A model generated the notes under the pieces. It had not been told where the DNA came from, made no database searches, and worked only from the letters and a program-made list of their open reading frames with translations. From the NCBI GenBank assembly GCA_030148505.1, contig JASBTI010000031.1, forward strand, positions 1 through 53,211: 53,211 nucleotides of DNA, in the 5' to 3' direction. Position 1 is the first letter of the stretch, and the number at the start of each line of letters is the position of its first letter. This document shows positions 17,657-26,036 of the stretch, piece after piece. This DNA comes from Rhodanobacter sp. (GTDB lineage Bacteria > Pseudomonadota > Gammaproteobacteria > Xanthomonadales > Rhodanobacteraceae). Made by a program: the position numbers and the translations under genes.

Positions 17657-17712
17657 GGTCGAGCTTCCCCTACAATGGCGGCTTCCTTGGTTTGGCCTTG
17701 TGGATTCCCGAC

Positions 17713-19188
17713 GTGATCTCCCGTGACGAATTCGATGCCCTGGTAGCTCAGGGTCACACCCGCATCCCGTTGGTGCGCGAGGTTTTTTCCGACCTGGATA
17801 CACCGTTGTCGGTGTATCTGAAGCTGGCCGATGGCCGCTATACCTTCCTGCTCGAATCGGTGGAGGGCGGTGCCAACTGGGGGCGTTATTCGATCATCGG
17901 CTTGCCGGCGAAGCGGGTATACCGGCTTCGTGGGCACGAGCTGGAGGTGGAGGACTCGGGCGAGGTCACCGAGCGCCGTCATCTCGACGATCCGCTGGCG
18001 GAGATCGAGAAATTGCGCCAGCAGTACGACGTGCCGCGACTGCCACAGCTGCCCGCGTTCAGCGGCGGCCTGGTCGGTTACTTCGGCTTTGAGACAATCG
18101 GCTACATCGAGCCGCGGCTGGCGCAATGGGATCGTGCCGACGAACTGGGCACGCCGGACGTGTTGCTGATGCTGGCAGAAGAGGTGGCGGTATTCGACAA
18201 CCTCAAGGGCCGGCTGTACCTGATCGTGCACGCCGATCCGTCGCAACCCCAGGCCTATGCCCGGGCGCAGCGCAGGCTCGATGCACTGGTCTATCGGCTG
18301 CGCCAGGGTGGTGCCTCGTATCCGCAGTTGACACAGTCAGTGGCTCTGGACGAGAGCGACTTCAAGTCCTCGTTCACCCGCGAGGCGTTCGAGGCGATGG
18401 TGGAGCAGGCGAAGGAATATATTCGTGCCGGCGACATTTTCCAGGTGGTGCCATCGCAGCGGCTGAGCGTCGGTTTCAATGCGCGTCCGGTCGATGTTTA
18501 CCGGGCGCTGCGCGCGATGAATCCCTCGCCGTACATGTATTTTTTCGACCTCGGCGATACCCAGATCGTCGGTTCCTCGCCCGAGATCCTGGCGCGACTG
18601 AAGGACGGCAAGGTGGTGGTGCGCCCGCTCGCCGGCACACGCAAGCGGGGGGTGACGGAAGCCGAAGATCAGGCGCTGGAGGCCGAGCTGCTGGCCGACC
18701 CGAAGGAGCGCGCCGAGCACGTGATGCTGATCGATCTTGGTCGCAACGACATCGGGCGGATCAGCGAGACTGGCAGCGTCGCGGTGAGCGACTCGTTCGC
18801 GATCGAGCGCTACTCGCACGTGATGCATATCGTGTCGGAGGTGCAGGGTACCGCCAAACCCGGGCTGAGCTACATGGATGTGCTCAAGGCGACGTTCCCG
18901 GCCGGTACGCTCAGCGGCGCACCGAAGATTCGTGCGCTGGAGATCATCCAGGAGCTGGAGCCGAGCAAGCGCAACATCTACGCTGGTGCAATCGGCTGGA
19001 TCGGCTGGTGGGGCGATGCCGACACCGCGATCGCGATCCGCACCGCGGTGATCCAGGATGGCCGTCTTTACGTCCAGGCTGGCGCAGGCATCGTCTACGA
19101 CTCCGACCCCGCCGCCGAGTGGGAGGAGACCATGAGCAAGGGGCGTGCGCTGTTCCGTGCGGTGGCGCAGGCGGCGAAGGGCTTGTAA
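17713..19188 (+). CDS. trpE: Anthranilate synthase component I
   Basis: A 491-residue TrpE that makes anthranilate from chorismate using ammonia from TrpG. The N-terminal regulatory part has the feedback motif LLESVEGG. The chorismate domain shows GDIFQVVPSQRL, NPSPYMYFF, GSSPEILARL, RPLAGTRKRG and LSGAPKIRALEII. The GTG at 17713 gives the usual start (M-ISRDEF). It is unusual in being separated from trpG by about 7.6 kb of foreign-looking genes, although TrpE and TrpG form one complex. Confidence 0.96.
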   Translation: MISRDEFDALVAQGHTRIPLVREVFSDLDTPLSVYLKLADGRYTFLLESVEGGANWGRYSIIGLPAKRVYRLRGHELEVEDSGEVTERRHLDDPLAEIEKLRQQYDVPRLPQLPAFSGGLVGYFGFETIGYIEPRLAQWDRADELGTPDVLLMLAEEVAVFDNLKGRLYLIVHADPSQPQAYARAQRRLDALVYRLRQGGASYPQLTQSVALDESDFKSSFTREAFEAMVEQAKEYIRAGDIFQVVPSQRLSVGFNARPVDVYRALRAMNPSPYMYFFDLGDTQIVGSSPEILARLKDGKVVVRPLAGTRKRGVTEAEDQALEAELLADPKERAEHVMLIDLGRNDIGRISETGSVAVSDSFAIERYSHVMHIVSEVQGTAKPGLSYMDVLKATFPAGTLSGAPKIRALEIIQELEPSKRNIYAGAIGWIGWWGDADTAIAIRTAVIQDGRLYVQAGAGIVYDSDPAAEWEETMSKGRALFRAVAQAAKGL

Positions 19189-19243
19189 CGACTGTCGTTA
19201 GGCCGTCGGGGAATGAGCTCTATGCAGAGCGTGCATGGTGCAG

Positions 19244-19261
19244 CACCGAAGATCTTCGGTG
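19244..19261. repeat. 18-bp perfect palindrome after trpE
   Basis: CACCGAAGA directly followed by its reverse complement TCTTCGGTG, with no spacer, 55 bp after the trpE stop. There is no T-run after it, so it is not an ordinary intrinsic terminator. It could be a protein-binding site or an insertion scar. Confidence 0.6.
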
Positions 19262-19388
19262 GAGGCGCGATGTGATGGCCGGTCCTGGGCATTGCCTTGA
19301 GGATCCCTGGACTTGAGGTCGTGACCTTCGGCAAAGTTTCCGTCCCTGGCTCGTCGAGCATTTTTGCAATGGAACGCCGGAGTTTCTT

Positions 19389-20738
19389 ATGAGGGATTTA
19401 CGTCGGGAGCCGCACTGGCTGGTGTTCGTGGTGGTAGTGCTGGGTGTTTTGCTGGTGCAAAGCATGCTGATCTTCAATCCAGGCTATTTCAGCCACGACG
19501 AGCTGCAGTGGGCTGTGCTGGCCAACCAGCATCGAGGGTGCGCCTTCTGCAATGGGATGTGGGCGAACCTGCAGGCGTTCCAGTATCGCCCGCTGACGTT
19601 TTCGATCTGGATCTGGTTGTCGCGGCGATGGTTCGAACATCCCTACGCCTTTCATGCCGTATTGGTGTTGGCGGGCGCGGTGAATACGGGAATGCTGGCG
19701 GTGTTGTTGCGACGAACAGGCCTTGATGTAGCAAGTGTCGTCCTGGGTAGTCTGGTATTTGCGCTTGGCCCCTACACGCTTTTCACGGTCGGTTGGGTTG
19801 GCACGCTCGCCGATTTGATTTGGGTAGGCTGCAGTCTGGCGATCGGTTTGCTGATGCAGCGGGATGTGCGGCTGTGGTGGTCGTATGCCGCCGTATTGGG
19901 ACTGACGATGTTGGCCCTGCTAGCCAAGGAAACGGCGATAGTGATTCCGGCCCTGCTGGCGCTGGCGTGGTGGTTTTCGGGTCGACGTCGGCCGTGGGCT
20001 ATTGCAACGCTGATGGCGATGGTGCCGGTGATGATTTACCTGGCGCTTCGGCTCAAGATCATTTTGCATGGGCCATCGGGACATGCGGACCTGTATGCAT
20101 GGAGCGTGGCGTCGATCCCGGTGCGCTGGGCCGAGTTTCAGCTGTTTCCCATGGTCACCAACCTGTTCGGCAGTGACGGCATGCTGGCGCACGGCTTGCA
20201 CGGCAGTCATCTCCACAAGGCCATGTTGCTCTGGCTGTTGCTGGCTTGGGCGTTATGGCGCGCCGGACCCCGCTATCTGGCGGCGTTTCTGCTGGCTGGC
20301 ACGGCAGCCCTCGGGCCGGTACTGATTCTGGACGTAGCGGCGACGTGGTATGGCTACGGCTTCGGTGCGGTCGGCACAGCGGTTTGCGTGATGGCATGGA
20401 AACCGATGCCGCGATCGGGGCGAGTCGTCCTGCTGCTGGTCGCGGGGGTATGTGTCTGGCATGGCATCTACGTCATGCGCACGACCCGCGATATCGGTGA
20501 AAAGCAGGCGCGGTTTTCGCCGGCTCTGGCGACAGCGATCCGCGAGTCCGCAGGCCACCCTGTCACGTTGTCGGTACAAAATGAGCGCGAGCGTTGGATC
20601 TATGTGCGCCTTACCTTTCACATACCCAGCTACCAAGGCGTGTTGATCGGCGATCGCGTACGTTTGGTGGCGCCCGGCATGCCTGCCGATTACGAAGTCA
20701 TGAATGACGGTGGGCTGGAGCGGCTCCCGCTTCAATGA
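19389..20738 (+). CDS. Polytopic GT-C-like membrane protein
   Basis: A 449-residue protein with roughly ten transmembrane segments. The first loop after TM1 contains GYFSHDELQWAVL; an acidic D-E pair at this position is the hallmark of GT-C glycosyltransferases (ArnT/PMT-like), which use lipid-linked sugars on the periplasmic side. A soluble tail of about 70 residues ends the protein. No acceptor or cluster of envelope genes is nearby, so the substrate is unknown. It could also be an unrelated membrane protein of the Wzy type. It lies alone between trpE and the mod genes. Confidence 0.65.
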   Translation: MRDLRREPHWLVFVVVVLGVLLVQSMLIFNPGYFSHDELQWAVLANQHRGCAFCNGMWANLQAFQYRPLTFSIWIWLSRRWFEHPYAFHAVLVLAGAVNTGMLAVLLRRTGLDVASVVLGSLVFALGPYTLFTVGWVGTLADLIWVGCSLAIGLLMQRDVRLWWSYAAVLGLTMLALLAKETAIVIPALLALAWWFSGRRRPWAIATLMAMVPVMIYLALRLKIILHGPSGHADLYAWSVASIPVRWAEFQLFPMVTNLFGSDGMLAHGLHGSHLHKAMLLWLLLAWALWRAGPRYLAAFLLAGTAALGPVLILDVAATWYGYGFGAVGTAVCVMAWKPMPRSGRVVLLLVAGVCVWHGIYVMRTTRDIGEKQARFSPALATAIRESAGHPVTLSVQNERERWIYVRLTFHIPSYQGVLIGDRVRLVAPGMPADYEVMNDGGLERLPLQ

Positions 20739-20985
20739 GCGCTGGTCGTCGGGTAGGGCATCAAGGGGCAAATGAATCCCTCGTTCGGTAATACCTGCCC
20801 GCATTGTTATTGCCACTGGAGTCGCACTTGGCGCGGTATGGGGTGGATGTAGTGCAGGGGTGGGATGTTTCGGAGCTGGAGCGTGCTTTCCGGTTGGTTG
20901 ACGCGCCCCGCGTCTCCTCCATTGAGCGCCTCGTGCCATCGAGCTGTTGAAGCGGTCCAAGCGGGCAACGGCGTTGCTGGACAGG

Positions 20986-21009
20986 CGCTATAGAAAAGCT
21001 TATATAACG
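20986..21009. promoter_or_regulatory. ModE box at the modE promoter
   Basis: CGCTATAGA and TATATAACG, spaced by 6 bp, fit the ModE consensus (inverted CGNTATATA halves); the left half matches the right at 7 of 9 positions. The box ends 4 bp before the modE ATG and covers a plausible -10 (TATAGA, 20989-20994), so molybdate-bound ModE should repress its own operon. Confidence 0.82.
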
Positions 21010-21013
21010 AATC

Positions 21014-21817
21014 ATGAATTCGCGCCCCCTAAAAGCCGAAGGTCGTTTCTGGCTGACCCAGCCCGGCTCCAGTGCGATCGGGCACGGCCGTATCAAATTA
21101 CTGGAGTGTATCCACCGCGGTGGCTCGATAAGCCAGGCCGCTCGCGACATGGGTATGAGTTACAAGGCGGCCTGGGATGCAGTAGACGGGATGAACAACC
21201 TCGCCGATGGCCTGCTGGTGGAGCGTACGACCGGGGGACGCCACGGGGGCGGCACCCGATTGACCGAGCGGGGTCTGCGGGTGATCGAGGTATACCGTGC
21301 TGCAGAAGCCCAGTTCCAGGATTTCCTGGCCCGATTGGGCATTGGCATTGCAGATTTCGAGCATTTCTTTGAAGTGATGCGGGAGGGGGGGATGCGTACG
21401 AGTGCACGCAATGAGCTGGCAGGGAAGGTCAAGTCCGTAACGCTGGGCGCGGTTAACGCCGAGGTGGTACTGGACATCGGCGGGGGAGACGAGTTGGTGG
21501 CTGTCATCACCAACGCCAGCGTGGAGAATCTTGCGCTTCAGCCGGGCGGGACTGCCTATGCCCTGGTGAAGGCGCCATGGGTTGTCCTGACTACCGGCGA
21601 AAGGATTAAGACCAGTGCCCGAAATCGCTTGTGCGGGAAGGTCGAGAGGGTGGAGGAGGGCGCCGTCAACGCCGAAGTCACCCTGACGCTCCCCGGCGGC
21701 AAGCGCATGGCCGCCATCGTCACCAACGACAGCGTGCGCGAGCTTGGCCTGCGGCCCGGGGTACCCGCCTGTGCTCTCATCAAGGCATCACACGTCATCG
21801 TCGCGGTCAACGCCTGA
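21014..21817 (+). CDS. modE: Molybdate-responsive transcriptional regulator ModE
   Basis: A 267-residue ModE. The N-terminal LysR-like winged helix (IKLLECIHRGGSISQAARDMGMSYKAAWDAV, residues 27-57) binds the palindromic ModE box. Two molybdate-binding Mop/TOBE domains follow (about 129-193 and 200-264), both starting TSARN-L-GKV and sharing GAVNAEV. Molybdate or tungstate binding drives DNA binding. It heads modE-modA-modB-modC. The ATG has no Shine-Dalgarno, and the ModE box lies where one would be, so the mRNA leader may be very short. That start matches the family's N-terminus. Confidence 0.94.
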   Translation: MNSRPLKAEGRFWLTQPGSSAIGHGRIKLLECIHRGGSISQAARDMGMSYKAAWDAVDGMNNLADGLLVERTTGGRHGGGTRLTERGLRVIEVYRAAEAQFQDFLARLGIGIADFEHFFEVMREGGMRTSARNELAGKVKSVTLGAVNAEVVLDIGGGDELVAVITNASVENLALQPGGTAYALVKAPWVVLTTGERIKTSARNRLCGKVERVEEGAVNAEVTLTLPGGKRMAAIVTNDSVRELGLRPGVPACALIKASHVIVAVNA

Positions 21818-21866
21818 GTCGCAGCATCGACTCGGATCCCGAATAATTACCCAGAGAGAGTGAATC

Positions 21867-22814
21867 ATGTGGACAAAGCAGGCTAGGCGTTCCGCGCCCA
21901 TAGCGTTATTAGTTTTTGCTATAGCGATAATCGGTCATCCGGAGACTGCGTCGGCGGCCACACCCCTGACGGTAGCGTATGCAGGTTCGATGGGTGCCGT
22001 GATGGACAAGGGTTTGGGACCGATGTTTGACAGCCTGCATGACAGCACCTTCCAGGGCATGGGGCACGGAGCCTATGGTCTGGCCCGGCTTCTGGCGGCT
22101 CGGCAACAACGGGCCGATGTCTTCGTTTCCATCACCGCCGGACCGGTGGAAATTCTGCAGAAGGCGGGTTTGCTGGGCAAAGCCGTGCCGGTTGCCAGCA
22201 CACAGATGGTGATCGCCTACAGCGACCGCAGTCGCTACGCCAAAGCCCTGCAAGCAGCGCGTGATGGGGGAAAACCCTGGTATGAAGTGCTGAAAACGTC
22301 CGGCCTGCGTTTCGGGCGCACCGACCCCGCAGTAGATCCCCAGGGACGCAACATCATTTTTACCATGCAACTGGCGGAGCGCTATTACAAGCAGCCCGGA
22401 CTGGCTGCGAAGATTCTGGGTCCAGTACGGAATGCGAAACAAGTCTTTGCCGAACCTTCCTTGCTTTCGCGACTGCAATCCGGTCAGCTCGATGCCTCGT
22501 CGGGCTACCTGAGCGCGGCAATTTCCCAGCATCTGTCGTATGTGGTACTGCCGGACGAAATCAACCTTTCCAATCCGGCGATGATTGGGACGTGGTACAG
22601 CCTGGCCCATTTTTCCATCCGCCAGCCGAGTGGCAAGGCGGTCGAACTCACGCCGCAGCCCTTAGTGTTCTACGCCGGTGTGCTCAAGAATGCGGCACAC
22701 CCCCGGCTTGCCGCCCAGTTCGTCGACTTTCTCCGCAGCGCCAAGGGGCAGAAACTGTTGTCGGCTTATGGCTACAGCAAGCCCAAGGGTCACTCGCTCC
22801 GGCCTGCTCCCTGA
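21867..22814 (+). CDS. Molybdate/tungstate-binding protein, WtpA-like
   Basis: A 315-residue periplasmic solute-binding protein with a signal peptide (cleavage after ASAA, about residue 31). After AYAGSMGAVMDK it follows the WtpA-like pattern rather than the classical ModA one: ADVFVSI, MVIAYSDRSRYA, GRTDPAVDPQGRN, FTMQLAERYY, LDASSGYLSAAISQHL and LPDEINLSNPAM, the last very like WtpA's PPEINL. It captures oxyanions for the ModBC transporter encoded next (10-bp gap). Tungstate preference is possible but not provable here. A GAGAG ribosome-binding site precedes ATG 21867. Confidence 0.85.
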   Translation: MWTKQARRSAPIALLVFAIAIIGHPETASAATPLTVAYAGSMGAVMDKGLGPMFDSLHDSTFQGMGHGAYGLARLLAARQQRADVFVSITAGPVEILQKAGLLGKAVPVASTQMVIAYSDRSRYAKALQAARDGGKPWYEVLKTSGLRFGRTDPAVDPQGRNIIFTMQLAERYYKQPGLAAKILGPVRNAKQVFAEPSLLSRLQSGQLDASSGYLSAAISQHLSYVVLPDEINLSNPAMIGTWYSLAHFSIRQPSGKAVELTPQPLVFYAGVLKNAAHPRLAAQFVDFLRSAKGQKLLSAYGYSKPKGHSLRPAP

Positions 22815-22824
22815 GCTGTTGGCC

Positions 22825-23586
22825 ATGGCCAAAGCCAGCTGGATCTACTGGATCGGCGCACTGGCACTGATGGTGCTGGTATTGCCTTTTGCCGGATTGC
22901 TGGTCAGCACCCCCTGGCTGCGAATGCATTTCCAGCCGGGCGATGTCGAGGCGATCAGCGTATCCGTGCTTTATACACTGCTGGCGTTGAGCATCGTGGT
23001 CGTATTCGGCACCCCGTTGGCATGGTGGTTGGCTCGCTGCCAATTTCACGGCAAGGTCCTGATCGACGCGCTGACCCTGTTGCCCCTGTTGGCCCCACCG
23101 CTGGCCATGGGTTTGCTGCTGTCCATGGTGTTCGGCCCCTATGGCTGGCTCGGCGAACCGTTGCGTCGACTGGGCCTGGAGCTGACCAATACCCCTCAGG
23201 CTTTTGTGCTGGCCCAAGTCTATGGGGCAGCGCCGTATTACATTGTGACCGCCAGAGCCGCTTTCGAAGGTGTTCCGCGCGAACTCGAGCAGATGGCGCT
23301 CACCCTGGGGCGGGGGCCATGGCAGTCGTTCTGGCGGGTGACATTCCCGCTCGCCGGGTTGGGACTGGCCTCCGGGCTGGCGCTGGCCTGGGTCCGTGCG
23401 ATGGGCGAGTTCGGAATCGTGCTGATCGTCGCCTACTTCCCGCAAGGCATCCCGGTAAAACTTTGGACCAATCTGCAGGACAGTGGACTCGATGCCGTCT
23501 ACCCGTTGCTTTGGCTGTTCTTCATCGTAGCGCTGCCGCTGCCTCTCGCTTTGGGCCTGTTGTCGCGGCGCCAACCGGTATATTGA
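22825..23586 (+). CDS. modB: Molybdate/tungstate ABC transporter permease
   Basis: A 253-residue inner-membrane permease with about six helices. It carries the EAA loop that docks onto the ATPase, seen as ELEQMALTLGRGPWQSFWRVTFPLAGLG (residues ~152-180), and a typical NTPQAFVLAQVYGAAPYYIVTARAAF stretch before it. ATG 22825 begins just before the first helix; the longer frame upstream is within the binding-protein gene. It is followed after 2 bp by modC, so the two are translationally coupled. Confidence 0.92.
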   Translation: MAKASWIYWIGALALMVLVLPFAGLLVSTPWLRMHFQPGDVEAISVSVLYTLLALSIVVVFGTPLAWWLARCQFHGKVLIDALTLLPLLAPPLAMGLLLSMVFGPYGWLGEPLRRLGLELTNTPQAFVLAQVYGAAPYYIVTARAAFEGVPRELEQMALTLGRGPWQSFWRVTFPLAGLGLASGLALAWVRAMGEFGIVLIVAYFPQGIPVKLWTNLQDSGLDAVYPLLWLFFIVALPLPLALGLLSRRQPVY

Positions 23587-23588
23587 GC

Positions 23589-24659
23589 ATGCATGTGCAT
23601 TATCGCCTGCACCAGCCCTTGCCTCTGGATGCAAGGCTGCAGCTTGACGGCTTCACCGTTTTGCACGGCGTGTCCGGCAGTGGCAAGACCAGTCTGCTCC
23701 GGGCGATCGCCGGACTGTTGCCGGGCCAGGGCGAACCGTGGGGTGGTTGGCCCGTACAACATCGCCCCGTCGGCTATCTGCCCCAGGGCTGCGCACTGTT
23801 TCCCCATTTGCGGGTTTGGCAGAACGTGGCTTTCGCGCTTGACGGCTCCCGCCGCCAGCGGCGCTCGCGAGCGATGCAGCTGCTTGATGAGCTCGGCCTC
23901 GCCTGGTTGGCCGAGCGATGGCCAGGGCAGATCTCTGGCGGTCAATTGCAACGGGTGGCGCTCGCGCGCGCGCTCGCGCGACAGCCCCAGCTTCTGCTGC
24001 TCGACGAACCCACCTCGGCACTGGATCCGGTAACCCGCGGCGATGTCATCGACGAACTGCTGATCGGGATACGGCGTAGCGGGGTGCCCGCCCTGGTTGC
24101 CAGCCACGACCTGCAGCTGGCGACGGTGGCTGACAGTGTGGCGCTTCTGGCAGATGGCCGGGTCATTCAGCAGGGATCACCGGCTGAGGTATTTCGGCGA
24201 CCGATGAATGTTGCGGCGGCGCAGCTGCTGGGGATCAGCAACATCCATTCCGCCACAGTAGTGGGACGACACGGTGCTCTGGTCGAACTGGACTGTGGCG
24301 GGCTGCGGTTGCACGCCTACGCTCCCGCCGACCTGGGTTGGCACAGCGAAGTTCGCGTGGCAATAGCTGCCGAAGCGATTGCTGTGGAGCCTGTCCGTAA
24401 AGGGGTCCCGCTGACCCTGGTACACCGGCGTCGGGAAGGCCTTTGCCAGCGACTATGGCTGCGGAGTGCGGCAGGAGTGACCATGCAGGCCTTGTTGCCG
24501 CCGTTGGCCGACAACGATTGGCAGCTCGGCGACATGCTGCAACTTAGCGTGCCGTCTGCGCATGTGCATCTGTTTGCGTGCAACGCCAGGGGCGCGATGC
24601 CATCGGCGGGCAGAGGCTCCACGCAGACCACGGCGGCAGGCATACCAAGTTCCGCATGA
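23589..24659 (+). CDS. modC: Molybdate/tungstate ABC transporter ATP-binding protein
   Basis: A 356-residue ATPase: Walker A GVSGSGKTS, Q-loop in YLPQGCALFP, signature ISGGQLQRVALARALA, Walker B LLLLDEPTSALD and H-loop ASHD. The C-terminal ~120 residues form the Mop/TOBE-like regulatory domain (ISNIHSATVVGRHGALVELDCGG ...) usual for ModC, which can sense cytoplasmic molybdate. ATG 23589 follows the modB stop by 2 bp. The last ~25 residues (GRGSTQTTAAGIPSSA) are low complexity. Confidence 0.93.
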   Translation: MHVHYRLHQPLPLDARLQLDGFTVLHGVSGSGKTSLLRAIAGLLPGQGEPWGGWPVQHRPVGYLPQGCALFPHLRVWQNVAFALDGSRRQRRSRAMQLLDELGLAWLAERWPGQISGGQLQRVALARALARQPQLLLLDEPTSALDPVTRGDVIDELLIGIRRSGVPALVASHDLQLATVADSVALLADGRVIQQGSPAEVFRRPMNVAAAQLLGISNIHSATVVGRHGALVELDCGGLRLHAYAPADLGWHSEVRVAIAAEAIAVEPVRKGVPLTLVHRRREGLCQRLWLRSAAGVTMQALLPPLADNDWQLGDMLQLSVPSAHVHLFACNARGAMPSAGRGSTQTTAAGIPSSA

Positions 24660-24689
24660 GTCCAAAGCGCGACGTTCGGTCGTGATTAT

Positions 24690-24713
24690 CGTTATATAAA
24701 AATATATATAACG
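24690..24713. promoter_or_regulatory. ModE box upstream of the porin gene
   Basis: A perfect inverted repeat CGTTATATA - 6 bp - TATATAACG, an almost ideal ModE site, 42 bp before the porin ATG in a strongly AT-rich promoter region. It indicates that the porin belongs to the ModE regulon independently of the modEABC transcript. A small GC hairpin (CCCTCG-AGA-CGAGGG, 24729-24743) lies between it and the ribosome-binding site. Confidence 0.88.
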
Positions 24714-24755
24714 TCTTTTAGATAACGACCCTCGAGACGAGGGAAAGGAGACAAG

Positions 24756-26036
24756 ATGAAGCTTCCTCTGGCGCAAGCATTCGCCGCACTACTCGGGCTG
24801 GCATTGGGCTCTACCGGCGCGGCCCGAGCCAACACCACCGACTTGCTGGAGGTACTGCATAAAAACCGCACCATTACGGACGCTCAGTACGCGAAGCTAA
24901 AGCAGCAAGCAATCGGCGAACAAAAGACGGTAAAACCACAAGCCTTGGCGGCACCCCAAAAGTCGTTCACCCATCTGCCGCGGATAGATGGCTATGGGCA
25001 GTTCGACATCCCGCTGGCCGTCAGCAATGCCAGTTTGCTTGGCAGTAGTACCAATCTGCGTCGATTCTATGTGCACATCCACGACCAGATGGCGCCGTCC
25101 TGGGCCTACTCGACAACCTTCGGCTATTTCAGCGGCAAAACCTATTTCGTCGGCGCCGATGTCCGCTACAGCGGGTTCAGGCATCTCACTGTGACCGGCG
25201 GATACTTCAAGGAGCCGCTTTCCCTGTCCTATCTCACCTCGCCGAAGAATCTGCTGTTTCCTGAACGTCCCTTGCCGGTGATGGCGCTTTCTCCGGGAAA
25301 GAAGATCGGTGTGCAACTGGCAACGCATGGTGATCGCTGGACGCTGGCGGGAGGTATTTTCGGGGGTGGCTACAACCAGACAGCCACCTCTGGGGTGGCC
25401 GGGCGATGGGGCGAAAGTGTTCGCGCGACCGTCACTCCGTGGCGAACACCTGGCTCCCTCTGGGAGGTCGGGGCAAGTTATGCCCTGCGTATGGCCGACA
25501 GCAATCATCGGGAGGTGTTCGGCTATCTGCCGGAATCGTTCGTCGTGGGTACCAAGCTGGCCACGACCTCCAGCATCCGGCACGTCACATCATTTTCCAC
25601 CCGCGGTCTTGAAACTCTTCTGCAAACACATGCCATGGCAGTGCAGAGCGAATATCTGATGACCCGAGTGCATCGCGCAGATGCACCGGCCCTCACATTC
25701 CCCGGCTGGTATGTGCAAGCCAGCCTGGCGCTGACAGGTGAGCAGCGACACTTCTCACCTAGCATGGGAACGCTGGGTGGAATCACGCCGCGCCATACCG
25801 TATCCCAGGGCGGCTGGGGGGCGTGGGAACTGGCGGCGAGGTACAGCACGCTGGACTTGAACAGCAACGATATCAGTGGCGGGGAAGAACGCAATGCCAG
25901 CATCGGGGTCAACTGGTATCCGGAAAAGCCTCTGAAGTTGATGTTTGACGCCATCCGCATCCTGCCACTGCAGGGCGGACCGCACCCGCGTCAAGACAGC
26001 ACGATCATCATGGCCCGATTGCAGGCCGCATATTGA
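24756..26036 (+). CDS. OprP/OprO-type outer-membrane porin in the ModE regulon
   Basis: A 426-residue outer-membrane barrel protein with a signal peptide (cleavage near ARA, residue 25). An N-terminal helical leader, DLLEVLHKNRTITDAQYAKL, matches the 'LL--NG-IT--QY--L' opening of the OprP/OprO (Porin_O_P) family. Amphipathic beta strands follow, ending MARLQAAY with a C-terminal aromatic as required for BAM insertion. OprP relatives pass anions such as phosphate. Preceded by a perfect ModE box and adjacent to modABC, it may import molybdate or tungstate across the outer membrane; this is inference. The ribosome-binding site is AAAGGAG. Confidence 0.82.
   Translation: MKLPLAQAFAALLGLALGSTGAARANTTDLLEVLHKNRTITDAQYAKLKQQAIGEQKTVKPQALAAPQKSFTHLPRIDGYGQFDIPLAVSNASLLGSSTNLRRFYVHIHDQMAPSWAYSTTFGYFSGKTYFVGADVRYSGFRHLTVTGGYFKEPLSLSYLTSPKNLLFPERPLPVMALSPGKKIGVQLATHGDRWTLAGGIFGGGYNQTATSGVAGRWGESVRATVTPWRTPGSLWEVGASYALRMADSNHREVFGYLPESFVVGTKLATTSSIRHVTSFSTRGLETLLQTHAMAVQSEYLMTRVHRADAPALTFPGWYVQASLALTGEQRHFSPSMGTLGGITPRHTVSQGGWGAWELAARYSTLDLNSNDISGGEERNASIGVNWYPEKPLKLMFDAIRILPLQGGPHPRQDSTIIMARLQAAY

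Noticed and set aside
17652..17712. TTGAGG...TACAAT as a trpE promoter
   Set aside because: The spacing between the hexamers is only 12 bp, too short for a sigma-70 promoter.
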